DNA of 35,250 nt, from contig NZ_CAMXYY010000007.1 in the NCBI RefSeq assembly GCF_947253395.1, positions 1 to 35,250 of the forward strand, in the 5' to 3' direction. A model generated the notes under the pieces. It was not told where the DNA came from. It made no database searches and saw only the letters and a list, made by a program, of their open reading frames with translations. Positions 8,857-17,763 of this stretch are shown here, piece after piece. Both the position numbers and the translations under genes were made by a program. Source of the stretch: an uncultured Olegusella sp. Its GTDB lineage: Bacteria > Actinomycetota > Coriobacteriia > Coriobacteriales > Atopobiaceae. Positions within the stretch are counted from its first letter, which is position 1. Each line of letters begins with the position of its first letter.

Positions 8857-9048
8857 GTCTGCTCCTTGATGAGATAAGAGTGAAACCACGCTAGAAAGAG
8901 TATACATGCGCTCGGTATTGGTAACGTGGGGAGCTGTGATGGACATTTTACCGATGCGCAGAACAACCAAAGTTTACTTATGAGGTATTTTGACCTGCCG
9001 ACCTGCTACCATAGCGAAGTATCAAAGCTTAAATGATGGAGGAGCGAC

Positions 9049-11697
9049 GTGAATCAGCGTATGGAACCAGATTACTCTCGCGCTAATGGCTCTCGAAGCT
9101 CAAGTACCCGCAGGGCTCATACGTCACGCCGCAGCGTTCGTGAAGCTGAAGAACGCCGTCGCACCCGTCGCAATGCTCGCCGACAAGAAGAACGTCAAGC
9201 TTTGTTTGCGCATAGAGACATCCGACATTCTCAGCGTGAAACACAAGCAAAACAGGCGGCTCGTGACCTGCCCAGAGAAGAAAGACTGAGTGCTCGTCAG
9301 ATGAGAGATGTCGCTACATCTGCCAGCACTAATAGTGCTGCGCCATATGGAGCAGGGCCTGATGCTGCCCCGCGCAAAAAAAAGCTGCGCGTTGATGCAC
9401 TCGATGGTTTGCGTGCGATTTGTGCATTTGCTGTTATTGCGTATCACATGGGTATTAAGTGGATGTCGGGTGGCTTGCTGGGCGTCACGGTTCTCTTTGT
9501 GCTTTCGGGCTACCTTGCAACCGATAGCGTGATGAGTGAATTTGCTCGTAACAAGGGGTGTTTTGATATCAAAGCTTATTTCCTGCGTCGTGTTCGCAGG
9601 CTGATGCCGCAAGCCATACTTTGCGTAGTGGTGACTGCGGCCCTTTGTACGTTGTTTAACCACATTTTGCTGACAAAAATGCGACCTGATGTCATTCCGT
9701 CTTTGTTGATGGTGCTAAATTGGTCAAAAATTTTGACCAAGGTTTCTTATTTTGCAGCTGCGGGTGCTCCTTCACCATTGACACATTATTGGTCGCTGGC
9801 CATCGAGTGGCAATTCTTCTTGGTGTGGCCACCACTTTTGTATCTGCTGATGCGTCGGCGTGTGCCCAAGCGCCATATTCGCAACAGCCTACTTGTGTTG
9901 GCGGCTATTTCTACAGCATTGATGGCAATTCTCTATACGCCTGGAGCAGACCCTTCGCGTGCTTACTATGGTACTGATACACGTGCAATGAGCCTGCTTT
10001 TGGGTTGCTGGCTTGCTTTCAAACTGCCGCTTCGCCAGACCGCGTCAGCGGTTGCTGAAGGTAAAAATCGCCAGATTGCCGAGCTGGCAGGAGTCCTGTC
10101 TATCGCAGCACTGCTTGTCATGATGGTATTTACTGAAGGATATACCTCATTTTCCTATTACGGCGGTGTTGCGCTTGCATCTGTAGTGAGCGTTATTGCT
10201 ATTGCCGCCCTGCTCCCTTCGGGAACCATCATCTCCAAACTGCTCTCCCTGCTGCCTTTTGTGTGGCTGGGTCAGCGCTCTTATGCTCTTTACCTCTGGC
10301 ATTACCCCATAGTCTTGCTGTTCTCAAATTTCAATTCGACGTCGGGTACGCCTTGGTGGTCATATGTGTTGCAGCTGGTACTTACCTTACTTGCGGCCGA
10401 TTTGACCTACCGTTTTGTCGAGCAGCCTTTAGGCAAAAAAGGAACGCTTACGGCAACGATTGCAAACTTTTTTGACGAATTGCGTGAGCATGGAGCTGCC
10501 TTGGCGTTCAAGCAGCGTGCACTGAAAATTGCACCAGTGACTTTGACATTGCTTATTGCAGTGTTTGGTTTGGCGTTGGTGCCTGCTGCTGATGCGGCAG
10601 GTGGTAAGTCTGGAGAAGATCAAGTAGTAGCTGCTGCTCTGCGTACTCCCACCGCCGATGGTGTTTACGATGTGGTGCTTGTAGGCGATTCTGTGCCCTT
10701 GGATGCCTATGACCAGCTTGCAGAGGTTTTCCCCAAAGGGCTGATTGATTGTAAGATTTCTCGCCAGATGGATGCGGGCATCAAAGTACTTAAAGGCTAT
10801 ATCGACCAAGGCGTTGTAGGCGATACTGTGGTGAGTTGTCTTGGTTCTAACGGTGTGCTTGAGGAAGCAGAGCTCAATCAGCTGCTTGAGCTTGTCGGTG
10901 ATAAGCGTACGCTTTGGTTGGTCAACAATCGTATGAAAGATAGTTGGCAAGATGCCAACAATCAGCTAATTAGCAAGTTTGCTGAAGCTCATGACAATGT
11001 GAATGTTATTGACTGGTATGACCACAGCAAGGGCCATGACGATTGGGTTTGGCAAGATGGTGAGCATGTGACACCTGAGGGTGCAGTAGCGTACGCGCAG
11101 CTCATAAAGAAATCGATGAATTATGAGACGCCCACCAAGGAAAATACGACCTATTCGACTCTGGTGGTTGGCGATACCGTAGCCTTGGATGCCACAGATG
11201 AGCTAGCGGCTGCTTTCCCACAGGGTGCAATTGACTGTGCCGAGGGTCGCGGCTCCACGTCTACGCATGAGACAATTACAAGTTATCTCAAAAAGAAGGT
11301 TGTAGGTTCTAATGTTGTAGTTGCTGTTGGCGCTGAGTCTGTTTTGGTGAAAAATCACCTCGAGAAATTGATTGATGAATTAGGCAAAGACCGCAAAATT
11401 TGGTTGGTAAGTGTTCGCTCATCGGGTCCTTGGCAGGATGGTAATAACAAGCTGTTAAAGGGATTGGCTGAAACTCACGACAACGTGCAGCTTATTGATT
11501 GGTACAAGGCGAGCGCAGGTCACGATGAGTACTTTGCGGGTGATGGTGCTCATCTCAGTAAAGGCGGCGCCAAGGCATACGCACAACTTGTAAGTGATGC
11601 TGTGGGTGATATGGCAGGCGCATCCAAGGACAAGGGCTCTGCTGACGCGGGAACAGATGCCAATACCAATGCGGATGCCGATTCCCAGAAGGCTTAA
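9049..11697 (+). CDS. Membrane acyltransferase (OafA/YrhL type) with two C-terminal SGNH-like domains
   Basis: The predicted role is O-acetylation of a cell-surface polymer such as peptidoglycan or wall glycan. A basic cytoplasmic N-terminus of about 110 residues precedes an Acyl_transf_3 domain that starts with LDGLRAICAFAVIAYHMG (about residue 116) and spans roughly ten membrane helices, including a conserved SYALYLWHYP segment. After a further helix near 505-525, two homologous extracytoplasmic domains follow. The first has GDSV (about 545) and DGEH (about 671), the Ser and Asp-His elements of SGNH hydrolases. The second has GDTV (about 708) and DGAH (about 832), so its nucleophile is Thr. 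The tail is Asp/Ala/Lys-rich. Translation starts at GTG with GGAGGAG just upstream. The usual family member has one SGNH domain; the tandem copy is notable. Confidence 0.85.
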   Translation: MNQRMEPDYSRANGSRSSSTRRAHTSRRSVREAEERRRTRRNARRQEERQALFAHRDIRHSQRETQAKQAARDLPREERLSARQMRDVATSASTNSAAPYGAGPDAAPRKKKLRVDALDGLRAICAFAVIAYHMGIKWMSGGLLGVTVLFVLSGYLATDSVMSEFARNKGCFDIKAYFLRRVRRLMPQAILCVVVTAALCTLFNHILLTKMRPDVIPSLLMVLNWSKILTKVSYFAAAGAPSPLTHYWSLAIEWQFFLVWPPLLYLLMRRRVPKRHIRNSLLVLAAISTALMAILYTPGADPSRAYYGTDTRAMSLLLGCWLAFKLPLRQTASAVAEGKNRQIAELAGVLSIAALLVMMVFTEGYTSFSYYGGVALASVVSVIAIAALLPSGTIISKLLSLLPFVWLGQRSYALYLWHYPIVLLFSNFNSTSGTPWWSYVLQLVLTLLAADLTYRFVEQPLGKKGTLTATIANFFDELREHGAALAFKQRALKIAPVTLTLLIAVFGLALVPAADAAGGKSGEDQVVAAALRTPTADGVYDVVLVGDSVPLDAYDQLAEVFPKGLIDCKISRQMDAGIKVLKGYIDQGVVGDTVVSCLGSNGVLEEAELNQLLELVGDKRTLWLVNNRMKDSWQDANNQLISKFAEAHDNVNVIDWYDHSKGHDDWVWQDGEHVTPEGAVAYAQLIKKSMNYETPTKENTTYSTLVVGDTVALDATDELAAAFPQGAIDCAEGRGSTSTHETITSYLKKKVVGSNVVVAVGAESVLVKNHLEKLIDELGKDRKIWLVSVRSSGPWQDGNNKLLKGLAETHDNVQLIDWYKASAGHDEYFAGDGAHLSKGGAKAYAQLVSDAVGDMAGASKDKGSADAGTDANTNADADSQKA

Positions 11698-11785
11698 CGT
11701 TTCAAGCAAGTGGTAATCTGCCTTGACTCTGTACTTTTCGATCTTATACCGCTTGGTTGCCACTTTGCTTGGCTTCTGCTTCTAC

Positions 11786-11924
11786 AGATGGTTCATCTTT
11801 CTACGACAATTACGCTAGATGGTTCACGTTTCGAGCCGCTTTTCGATAGATGGTTCGTTTCTCGGTCTAGAGGAAAATTTGACCTGCGGTTTTGTGGAGC
11901 CTGACTCCGAAGAACGAACCATCT
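11786..11924. repeat. 139-bp intergenic repeat, copy A (three phased AGATGGTTC boxes plus one inverted)
   Basis: The box AGATGGTTC occurs at offsets 0, 31 and 62, and its inverse GAACCATCT at offset 130, ending the element. A 22-bp block containing TAGAGGAAAATTTGACCTGC lies at offset 81. Copy B at the right end of the window has the same length and identical offsets, although the sequence between boxes differs. This copy fills most of the gap between the acyltransferase and purL. There is no plausible coding frame. It could be a small non-autonomous mobile element with terminal inverted repeats or an array of protein-binding sites. Confidence 0.85.
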
Positions 11925-11980
11925 GTATGTTGTGTGGCCGAGGGATAGCTTTATTGGGGTCGCATATACAAAGCGAGGGC

Positions 11981-12012
11981 AAAAAGGGAGCGAAAACTAT
12001 TCGCTCCCTTGT
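11981..12012. terminator. Bidirectional terminator between convergent genes
   Basis: GGGAGCGA and TCGCTCCC form an 8-bp stem over a 7-nt loop. A-rich and T-rich flanks on both sides make it usable for the rightward acyltransferase and the leftward purL. Confidence 0.8.
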
Positions 12013-12062
12013 TTGCTTTTAGTAGCGTTGTCGTTGGCGCTCGATTTGTCGCGGTAAGAAAT

Positions 12063-15000
12063 TTAGCTGAAGTACTCGACACCACCTTCAAAAATAGGCT
12101 GGAAGTGATTGCCAGGGACGTTTTGGAAATTGCCCACAGTCCAGCGTTCAGTGTGCCCCATTTTGCCAAAGATGCGGCCGTCAGGGCTGGTAATGCCTTC
12201 GATTACCATAACAGAGCCATTGGGATTCACGTTTAGACTCATGCTTGGTGTGCCCTGCTCGTCTACGTACTGAGTTGCAATCTGGCCGGATGCTATCATC
12301 TGAGTAAGCAGTTCATCGTTTGCTACAAAACGGCCCTCACCATGGCTAATAGCAATGGTGTGTATATCGCCAACCTCGCAGTGTGAAAGCCAAGGCGAAA
12401 GATTAGAAGCAACGCGGGTGTGCACGAGCCTACTTTGGTGACGACCGATGTTATTGAAGGTCAACGTGGGACAGTTCTCGTCCATTGGACGAATATCGCC
12501 AAAGGGGACAAGGCCCAGCTTAACCAGAGCCTGGAAGCCATTGCAAATACCGAGCATCAAGCCATCACGTGCCTGCAGCAAGTCGCGTACTGCCTCGGTA
12601 ACCTCAGGTGCACGGAAAAATGCAGTGATAAATTTTGCAGAACCGTCAGGCTCATCGCCGCCACTAAAGCCACCAGGGATCATGATAATTTGGCTTGCCT
12701 TGATTTGGCGTACCAACTCGGCGGTACTTTCGGCAACGGCCTGAGGTGTGAGGTTGTTGATAATAAGCGTACTCACCTCAGCACCTGCACGTTCAAAGGC
12801 ATAAGCAGAGTCATATTCACAGTTGTTGCCAGGAAAAACAGGGATGATGACGCGGGGTTTAGCAAGCTTAAGCTTGGGAGTTGGGCGACTGATATTCTTG
12901 TTGGCAATGTCAAAGCTTACAGTCTCGACCTGCTCACCTGCGCCGCGATAGGGGAATACGGGTTCCATATGGGATTCCCAAGCCTCCTGCAAGCCGGAAA
13001 GATCGATCTGCTCATCTTCGCAGCTCAAGAGATAGTCGGCAGAGCTAACGCCTAGACGAATTGCGTTGACGCCCTTAGGTAGTTCGGGCAAGCATGCACC
13101 CTCAGCCAGTTCAAGTACAAAGCTGCCATAAGCAAGCTCAAAGAGACTATCCGAGCTGATGGCCTCAGCGAGAGTCAGACCAATTTGATTGCCTACACAC
13201 ATCTTGAAAAGAGCTTCGGCCAAACACCCATAGCCAGGAGTTGCCACGGCGTCCACTTTTTTCTCACCAATGAGTTTTTGAACGTAATCAAGCGTTGTAA
13301 GTAGTGACTTTGCTTCAGGCCTCACGCCATCGGATACATAATTTGGCTTGATAAGCCATAACTCGGATCCCGCGCGCTTAAGCTCGGGACTGGTGATGCG
13401 GTCAATTGAGCCTACCGCCGTTGCAAACGAGACAAGTGTGGGTGGCACATCAAGATTCTCAAAAGAGCCAGACATAGAATCCTTGCCGCCGATAGCGCCC
13501 ACTTCAAGTTCGACTTGCGCCTTTAGTGCGCCAAGCAGAGCGGCAAGAGGCTTGCCCCAGCGCTCGGGCACATTGCGTAGTCGTTCAAAATACTCTTGGA
13601 AAGTCAGATAGGTATCCTGGCGCTTGAGACCTGCAGCAACAAGACGTGACAGTGACTCAACTACAGAGATATATGCACCAGCAAATTGATTGGCTTCCAT
13701 CAGGTAAGGATTAAATCCCCAGGCCATGCCACTAACTGTAGTGGTCTCACCATCAACCGGTAGCTTTGCCACCATAGCCATTGGAGGCGTGAGCTGGGTT
13801 TTGCCACCAAAAGGCATGAGTACCGTTGCAGCACCGATGGTGGAGTCAAAGCGTTCGGAGAGCCCCTTGTTGGAAGCAATATTTTCGTCGGTAAGCAAAG
13901 AGACGAGGCGCTCACTCAAGCTGTCTCCCTGCCAAGATGGGTGATAGTTGCCCTGCTTTTCTACGTGGACATCCTGATGTTTTGGTGCACCATTGGAGCC
14001 AAGGAACTCACGGCTTACATCAACGATAGTCTTTCCTTGCCACATCATGCGCAGACGCGGCTCTGCAGTGACTTCAGCTACGACTGTTGCTTCGAGGTTT
14101 TCTTCGCGCGCATAGTCCATAAACTTATCAACATCGGTAGGATCCAATGCGACTGCCATGCGCTCTTGGGATTCGCTGATGGCAAGTTCGGTGCCATCAA
14201 GACCCTCGTACTTTTTGGGAACGGCATCCAGATTGACTGCCAAACCATCTGCCAGCTCGCCAATAGCAACAGAAACGCCACCTGCGCCAAAGTCATTGCA
14301 GCGCTTGATAAGTTTGCAGGCGTCTTCGCGGCGGAAAAGTCGCTGGAGCTTACGTTCGATAGGGGCGTTGCCTTTTTGAACTTCAGCACCGTCTTTTTCT
14401 AGAGACTCGGCATTGTGAGCCTTGGAAGAGCCAGTAGCTCCGCCAATACCATCGCGGCCTGTACGACCACCAAGCAAAACAATTTGATCTCCTGGAGCGG
14501 GGACTTCGCGACGGACATGGTTTGCGGGAGTTGCTGCTACAACAGCACCGATTTCCATGCGTTTTGCTATATATCCAGGGTGATACAGCTCACTGACCTG
14601 ACCTGTTGCAAGACCAATCTGGTTGCCATAGGAAGAATATCCTGCAGCTGCCGTAGTCACAAGCTTACGTTGGGGAAGCTTGCCTTCCAGGGTATCTGCA
14701 ACGGGTACCAGAGGGTTGCCAGCGCCTGTAACGCGCATGGCTTGATACACATAACTACGGCCAGAAAGAGGATCGCGGATTGCGCCGCCGATGCAGGTGG
14801 CAGCACCGCCAAAAGGCTCTATTTCGGTTGGGTGGTTATGTGTTTCGTTCTTAAAGAGATAGAGCCAGTCTTCGCTGTGACCATTAACATCAACCTTGCA
14901 TTTGACCGTGCAAGCATTGATTTCCTCAGATTCGTCCAAACGCGTCAAAATACCTCGGTGCACGAGAGTTTTGGCGCCAATGGTGCCAATATCCATCAAG

Positions 15001-15794
15001 CACAAAGGCTTTTCCTCGCGACCAAGTTTACGACGTAGTTCTAGGTAGTGCTCGTACTCGGCGCGAACATCCTCATCATCAATGCTTATATTCTCGAGCT
15101 TGGTGCCAAAGGTGGTGTGGCGGCAGTGATCCGACCAGTAGGTGTCAATAACGCGCACCTCTGTGATGGTGGGATTGCGCTGCTCACCGCGGAAGTAGTT
15201 TTGCAAAAACTCAATATCAGCCTGATCCATTGCCAGACCGTGGCTGGTGCGAAACTCCGCCAGCCCATTGCTATCCAGAGTGTTGAAGCCATCTAAAATC
15301 TCAACAGCATCAGGTATTACAATGCGCTGCTTGAGCGTCAGTTTAGGTTCAAGAGAAGCTTCGCGCGCCTCAACTGGATTGATGACATAGTGTTTGATGG
15401 CATCCACGTCTGCATCAGTCAGATCACCGGTAAGCACATAGACCTTGGCTGAGCGCACCTCAGGACGTTCACCCTGACTAATGAGTTGTACACACTCGCT
15501 TGCACTTGCTGCGCGCATGTCAAATTGACCCGGTAAAAACTCGGTTGCAAAAACGTAGGCATCTTGAGGCAAAGTAGGCAATTCAAATGTGACATTGTCA
15601 CTTTGCGGCTCGGAAAATACCGTGGGTATGCACTGCTTGAAGAGAGCCTCATCAATATCTTCGATGTCGTAACGATTAAAAAGGCGTAATTTGTCGAGAT
15701 GCGTGATACCCAGAATTTCTTGAAGCTCGTGAGCGAGTTGACAAGCTTCAACATCAAAACCGGGCTTCTTCTCCACGAAAACGCGCGAGACCAT
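12063..15794 (-). CDS. purL: Phosphoribosylformylglycinamidine synthase, single-chain form
   Basis: It converts FGAR, glutamine and ATP to FGAM in de novo purine synthesis. At 1243 residues it fuses the synthetase and the glutamine amidotransferase, as in the clostridial-type single-chain PurL and unlike the separate PurL/PurQ/PurS of Bacillus. Visible elements are the substrate segment TYWSDHCRHTTFGTK, the NETHNHPTEIEPFGGAATC block, GRTGRDGIGGATGSS, and a C-terminal amidotransferase with the nucleophile in GICNGFQ (Cys near residue 1084) and the ISHGEGRF segment. PRPP from Prs is an upstream precursor of the same pathway, although prs is distant. The Shine-Dalgarno sequence is weak. A shared terminator lies about 50 bp past its stop. 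Confidence 0.94.
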   Translation of the reverse strand: MVSRVFVEKKPGFDVEACQLAHELQEILGITHLDKLRLFNRYDIEDIDEALFKQCIPTVFSEPQSDNVTFELPTLPQDAYVFATEFLPGQFDMRAASASECVQLISQGERPEVRSAKVYVLTGDLTDADVDAIKHYVINPVEAREASLEPKLTLKQRIVIPDAVEILDGFNTLDSNGLAEFRTSHGLAMDQADIEFLQNYFRGEQRNPTITEVRVIDTYWSDHCRHTTFGTKLENISIDDEDVRAEYEHYLELRRKLGREEKPLCLMDIGTIGAKTLVHRGILTRLDESEEINACTVKCKVDVNGHSEDWLYLFKNETHNHPTEIEPFGGAATCIGGAIRDPLSGRSYVYQAMRVTGAGNPLVPVADTLEGKLPQRKLVTTAAAGYSSYGNQIGLATGQVSELYHPGYIAKRMEIGAVVAATPANHVRREVPAPGDQIVLLGGRTGRDGIGGATGSSKAHNAESLEKDGAEVQKGNAPIERKLQRLFRREDACKLIKRCNDFGAGGVSVAIGELADGLAVNLDAVPKKYEGLDGTELAISESQERMAVALDPTDVDKFMDYAREENLEATVVAEVTAEPRLRMMWQGKTIVDVSREFLGSNGAPKHQDVHVEKQGNYHPSWQGDSLSERLVSLLTDENIASNKGLSERFDSTIGAATVLMPFGGKTQLTPPMAMVAKLPVDGETTTVSGMAWGFNPYLMEANQFAGAYISVVESLSRLVAAGLKRQDTYLTFQEYFERLRNVPERWGKPLAALLGALKAQVELEVGAIGGKDSMSGSFENLDVPPTLVSFATAVGSIDRITSPELKRAGSELWLIKPNYVSDGVRPEAKSLLTTLDYVQKLIGEKKVDAVATPGYGCLAEALFKMCVGNQIGLTLAEAISSDSLFELAYGSFVLELAEGACLPELPKGVNAIRLGVSSADYLLSCEDEQIDLSGLQEAWESHMEPVFPYRGAGEQVETVSFDIANKNISRPTPKLKLAKPRVIIPVFPGNNCEYDSAYAFERAGAEVSTLIINNLTPQAVAESTAELVRQIKASQIIMIPGGFSGGDEPDGSAKFITAFFRAPEVTEAVRDLLQARDGLMLGICNGFQALVKLGLVPFGDIRPMDENCPTLTFNNIGRHQSRLVHTRVASNLSPWLSHCEVGDIHTIAISHGEGRFVANDELLTQMIASGQIATQYVDEQGTPSMSLNVNPNGSVMVIEGITSPDGRIFGKMGHTERWTVGNFQNVPGNHFQPIFEGGVEYFS

Positions 15795-15863
15795 AGGGAC
15801 CTGCCTTCCAGAATGGGGATGCTTAGGTTGGGTTTCGTGTCAGGTTCTATGATAGCGCGACCG

Positions 15864-16460
15864 CTAGATTTTGAGGTCTGTTTCGTTGTGACTCATGGCA
15901 TCAAATCGGTTGATGCGTGAGAGAATCTGCTCGAGGTCAAGCGTGCCCCAGAGAAAGGCGTGGGTGGATTGTGTATAGATAAGCAAACTGCGGTAGCCAC
16001 TGCCCAAATAACTGCGCATCCAACGCATTCGCCGAATCTCGGCATAGCGGATTTTCTTTGTGTTGCCAAAAAATGAAGTTACGTTGAGCGAGTCTGCAAA
16101 GGTTGTTACACGATAGCGACGGATGCCGAGCCACATAATAAAAGCTACCACCAAAAAAGAAGCAAAAAAGGTGTAGACTGACATACTGTCTGTAGTAAAA
16201 ACACCTACCGAGCAGAGCCAGCCGGCAACAAGGCCCAATACACCGACAAACGTCATCATCAACATAAGCGTAGAGGAAATTGAACGAGGTACGAGATAGG
16301 TATCGTGATGAGTGTGATGGCGCTCAGAGATGCCAGAATCGCCAATCCATTCAATCAAAATTGACAGTAGAGGCACCAAGCCGATAACTATGACTAGTGC
16401 AAGCGGGCCCATCGCCAATCCTCCAAAGGCGGATGCCATCACCGCGATGGGGTGAGGCAT
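15864..16460 (-). CDS. Small membrane protein with PH-like C-terminus, function unknown
   Basis: Three or four hydrophobic helices are visible: near the N-terminus (LALVIVIGLVPLLSILI), then MLMMTFVGVLGLVAGWL and FFASFLVVAFIMWLGI. The last ~90 residues form a soluble strand-rich part (YRVTTFADSLNVTSFFGNTK, IRYAEIRRMRW) resembling the bacterial PH-like domains that follow membrane helices. I do not recognise a named family. The start is uncertain: the chosen ATG lacks a clear ribosome site, a TTG 18 bases upstream has a weak AGGT, and another ATG lies 18 bases downstream in frame with the helix. It is separated from purL by about 70 bp and from plsY by about 190 bp, with a weak TTGATA-16-TAAAAG promoter candidate in the latter gap. 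Confidence 0.65.
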   Translation of the reverse strand: MPHPIAVMASAFGGLAMGPLALVIVIGLVPLLSILIEWIGDSGISERHHTHHDTYLVPRSISSTLMLMMTFVGVLGLVAGWLCSVGVFTTDSMSVYTFFASFLVVAFIMWLGIRRYRVTTFADSLNVTSFFGNTKKIRYAEIRRMRWMRSYLGSGYRSLLIYTQSTHAFLWGTLDLEQILSRINRFDAMSHNETDLKI

Positions 16461-16646
16461 ATGCAAGAAAGGACGCAAAATACCTGTTCATCGGCGGCGT
16501 GTTGCTTGTCCAATGCATGAGGGAAAAGCAACAAAACTTTTATCGTCAGAAAGTAGGTTATCAATTTAGCGACAAAATTTTTTTTGGCGTACAAGGTGTG
16601 CGGTATCAGTTTTGCGGTGCGCGGTGCAGCGGTAGCTATTCTTCTG

Positions 16647-17270
16647 TTAGCGGTGCAAAATACCACGTATTTTGGTTGAAATACCTGCACGAGCAGTTGA
16701 TCCGCTGGAGATTCCTCGTAGGGTGCTGCCATGGGCGATAACCATCAAGACTAGTAGAGCGAGCGCTATGAGGAAAAATTCTGCGGACATGTGGGTGGTG
16801 GCTACAAGAGCAAGCCAGCAGATGCAAATTGCAACAGCACCCACACAGAGATAGCCCGACAGGATTGCTGCAAGCAGACCAAAGAGGCAGGAGCCAATAC
16901 CCAGCAGAGGAGAGGCCAAAATGATGGCAGAGCAGGTGGTAGTGACGCCTTTGCCTCCGTGAAAGCGATGCCAGATAGGGTAGTTGTGACCAAGTGTTGC
17001 TCCAAGACCCGCCCACATTCCTGCAAGCAGGGCAACGTCAGGATAGAGTGCGCGAGCGATCAGCCAGCCTGCGATAGTTTTTGCAATGTCTCCCGCGAGG
17101 ACAAGCAAGGCAGCTTTTTTACCGAGCTCATGGCCAATGTTTGCCATGCCGGGGTTGCCTACTCCTACATCAAAAGCACTTTTGTGCGCAAAAGTGTAAG
17201 CGACGACGTCTGCGATGAGAAAGCAGCCAAGGACATATCCAATAAGCAGACTAGTAATGCGCATGGTCAT
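16647..17270 (-). CDS. plsY: Acyl-phosphate glycerol-3-phosphate acyltransferase family (PlsY)
   Basis: It should transfer an acyl group from acyl phosphate to glycerol-3-phosphate, the first step of phospholipid synthesis, in the cytoplasmic membrane. The sequence VGNPGMANIGHELGKK corresponds to PlsY motif 1, and GHNYPIWHRFHGGKGVTT to the second conserved glycine/lysine motif. Five or so membrane helices cover most of the 207 residues. The first motif deviates from the commonest form (GSGNIGATN), so this may be a divergent paralogue; whether it is the only plsY cannot be told here. The ATG follows a GAGAGG element. The upstream gap contains a 17-bp direct repeat. Confidence 0.78.
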   Translation of the reverse strand: MTMRITSLLIGYVLGCFLIADVVAYTFAHKSAFDVGVGNPGMANIGHELGKKAALLVLAGDIAKTIAGWLIARALYPDVALLAGMWAGLGATLGHNYPIWHRFHGGKGVTTTCSAIILASPLLGIGSCLFGLLAAILSGYLCVGAVAICICWLALVATTHMSAEFFLIALALLVLMVIAHGSTLRGISSGSTARAGISTKIRGILHR

Positions 17271-17308
17271 GGAAAAACCTCTCGGAGGTTGTTGCTCTGA
17301 GAAATGCT

Positions 17309-17348
17309 TGTAGCTTTAGCATAGTGCTGGCTGTAGCTTTAGCATAGT
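17309..17348. repeat. 17-bp direct repeat, period 23 bp, upstream of plsY
   Basis: TGTAGCTTTAGCATAGT occurs twice, at 17309-17325 and 17332-17348, separated by 6 bp. It lies in the plsY promoter region, so it may be a double operator for the leftward gene; read leftward each unit contains TATGCT, a weak -10 resemblance. Confidence 0.6.
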
Positions 17349-17417
17349 TTTTTCTAGGGCAGCATTGGGGTCGTGCGCAAGGAGATGTGGATAAAATTTC
17401 ACGATTGTGCGCGCTGT

Positions 17418-17446
17418 TTGACAGAAGCAAAGATAATGCGTATCTT
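17418..17446 (+). promoter_or_regulatory. Promoter of the tRNA-fMet gene
   Basis: TTGACA and TATCTT are spaced by exactly 17 bp. The expected start of transcription is about 25 bp before the mature tRNA 5' end. Confidence 0.65.
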
Positions 17447-17476
17447 TATATATCGCGCTAAGGCGCATCCAGACAT

Positions 17477-17553
17477 TGCGGGGTGGAGCAGTCTGGTAGC
17501 TCGCCGGGCTCATAACCCGGAGGTCGTTGGTTCAAATCCGGCCCCCGCGACCA
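17477..17553 (+). tRNA. Initiator tRNA-fMet (anticodon CAT)
   Basis: A complete 77-nt cloverleaf with encoded CCA. The anticodon arm CCGGG-CTCATAA-CCCGG carries the three consecutive G:C pairs typical of initiator tRNA, and the 1-72 position is a non-Watson-Crick U:G. The T arm is GTTGG-TTCAAAT-CCGGC and the acceptor TGCGGGG pairs with CCCCGCG. The 3' 46 bp are the integration target of the elements that follow, and integration has restored an intact gene. Confidence 0.95.
17508..17553 (+). other. attL core (3' end of tRNA-fMet)
   Basis: These 46 bp, from the anticodon loop to CCA, are identical to a second copy beside the integrase gene and near-identical to a third copy at 34987-35031. Identity stops abruptly on the 5' side. 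This is the usual site for a tyrosine integrase. Confidence 0.9.
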
Positions 17554-17560
17554 AAAATAC

Positions 17561-17596
17561 AGAGAGACCTGCAGAAATGTTGGTCTCTCTTTTTTT
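17561..17596 (+). terminator. Terminator of tRNA-fMet
   Basis: AGAGAGACC pairs perfectly with GGTCTCTCT, followed by a run of seven or more T. It was brought by the left end of the island, since the third att copy has a different downstream hairpin. Confidence 0.85.
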
Positions 17597-17599
17597 CTT

Positions 17600-17653
17600 A
17601 GAAATCGATGGTACATCAATAGGTACATCACTTTTTTTCAGAAATTGATGTAC
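17600..17653. repeat. GTACATCA boxes at the left end of the island
   Basis: GTACATCA occurs at 17611-17618 and 17623-17630, with the inverse TGATGTAC at 17646-17653. The flanks AGAAATCGATG and AGAAATTGATG are also repeated. The position 60-100 bp inside the att core is where integrase arm-type or excisionase sites are expected; this role is inferred. Confidence 0.5.
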
Positions 17654-17763
17654 AAATGATTCTATCAAAAAATGTGGTTGAAATATTGACAACGAAAAAG
17701 TGCTGCTTTAACTTAACAGCAAGGACGGGAGTCCGAAAATGTATGGGGCGTCCAGAGCCCCTT

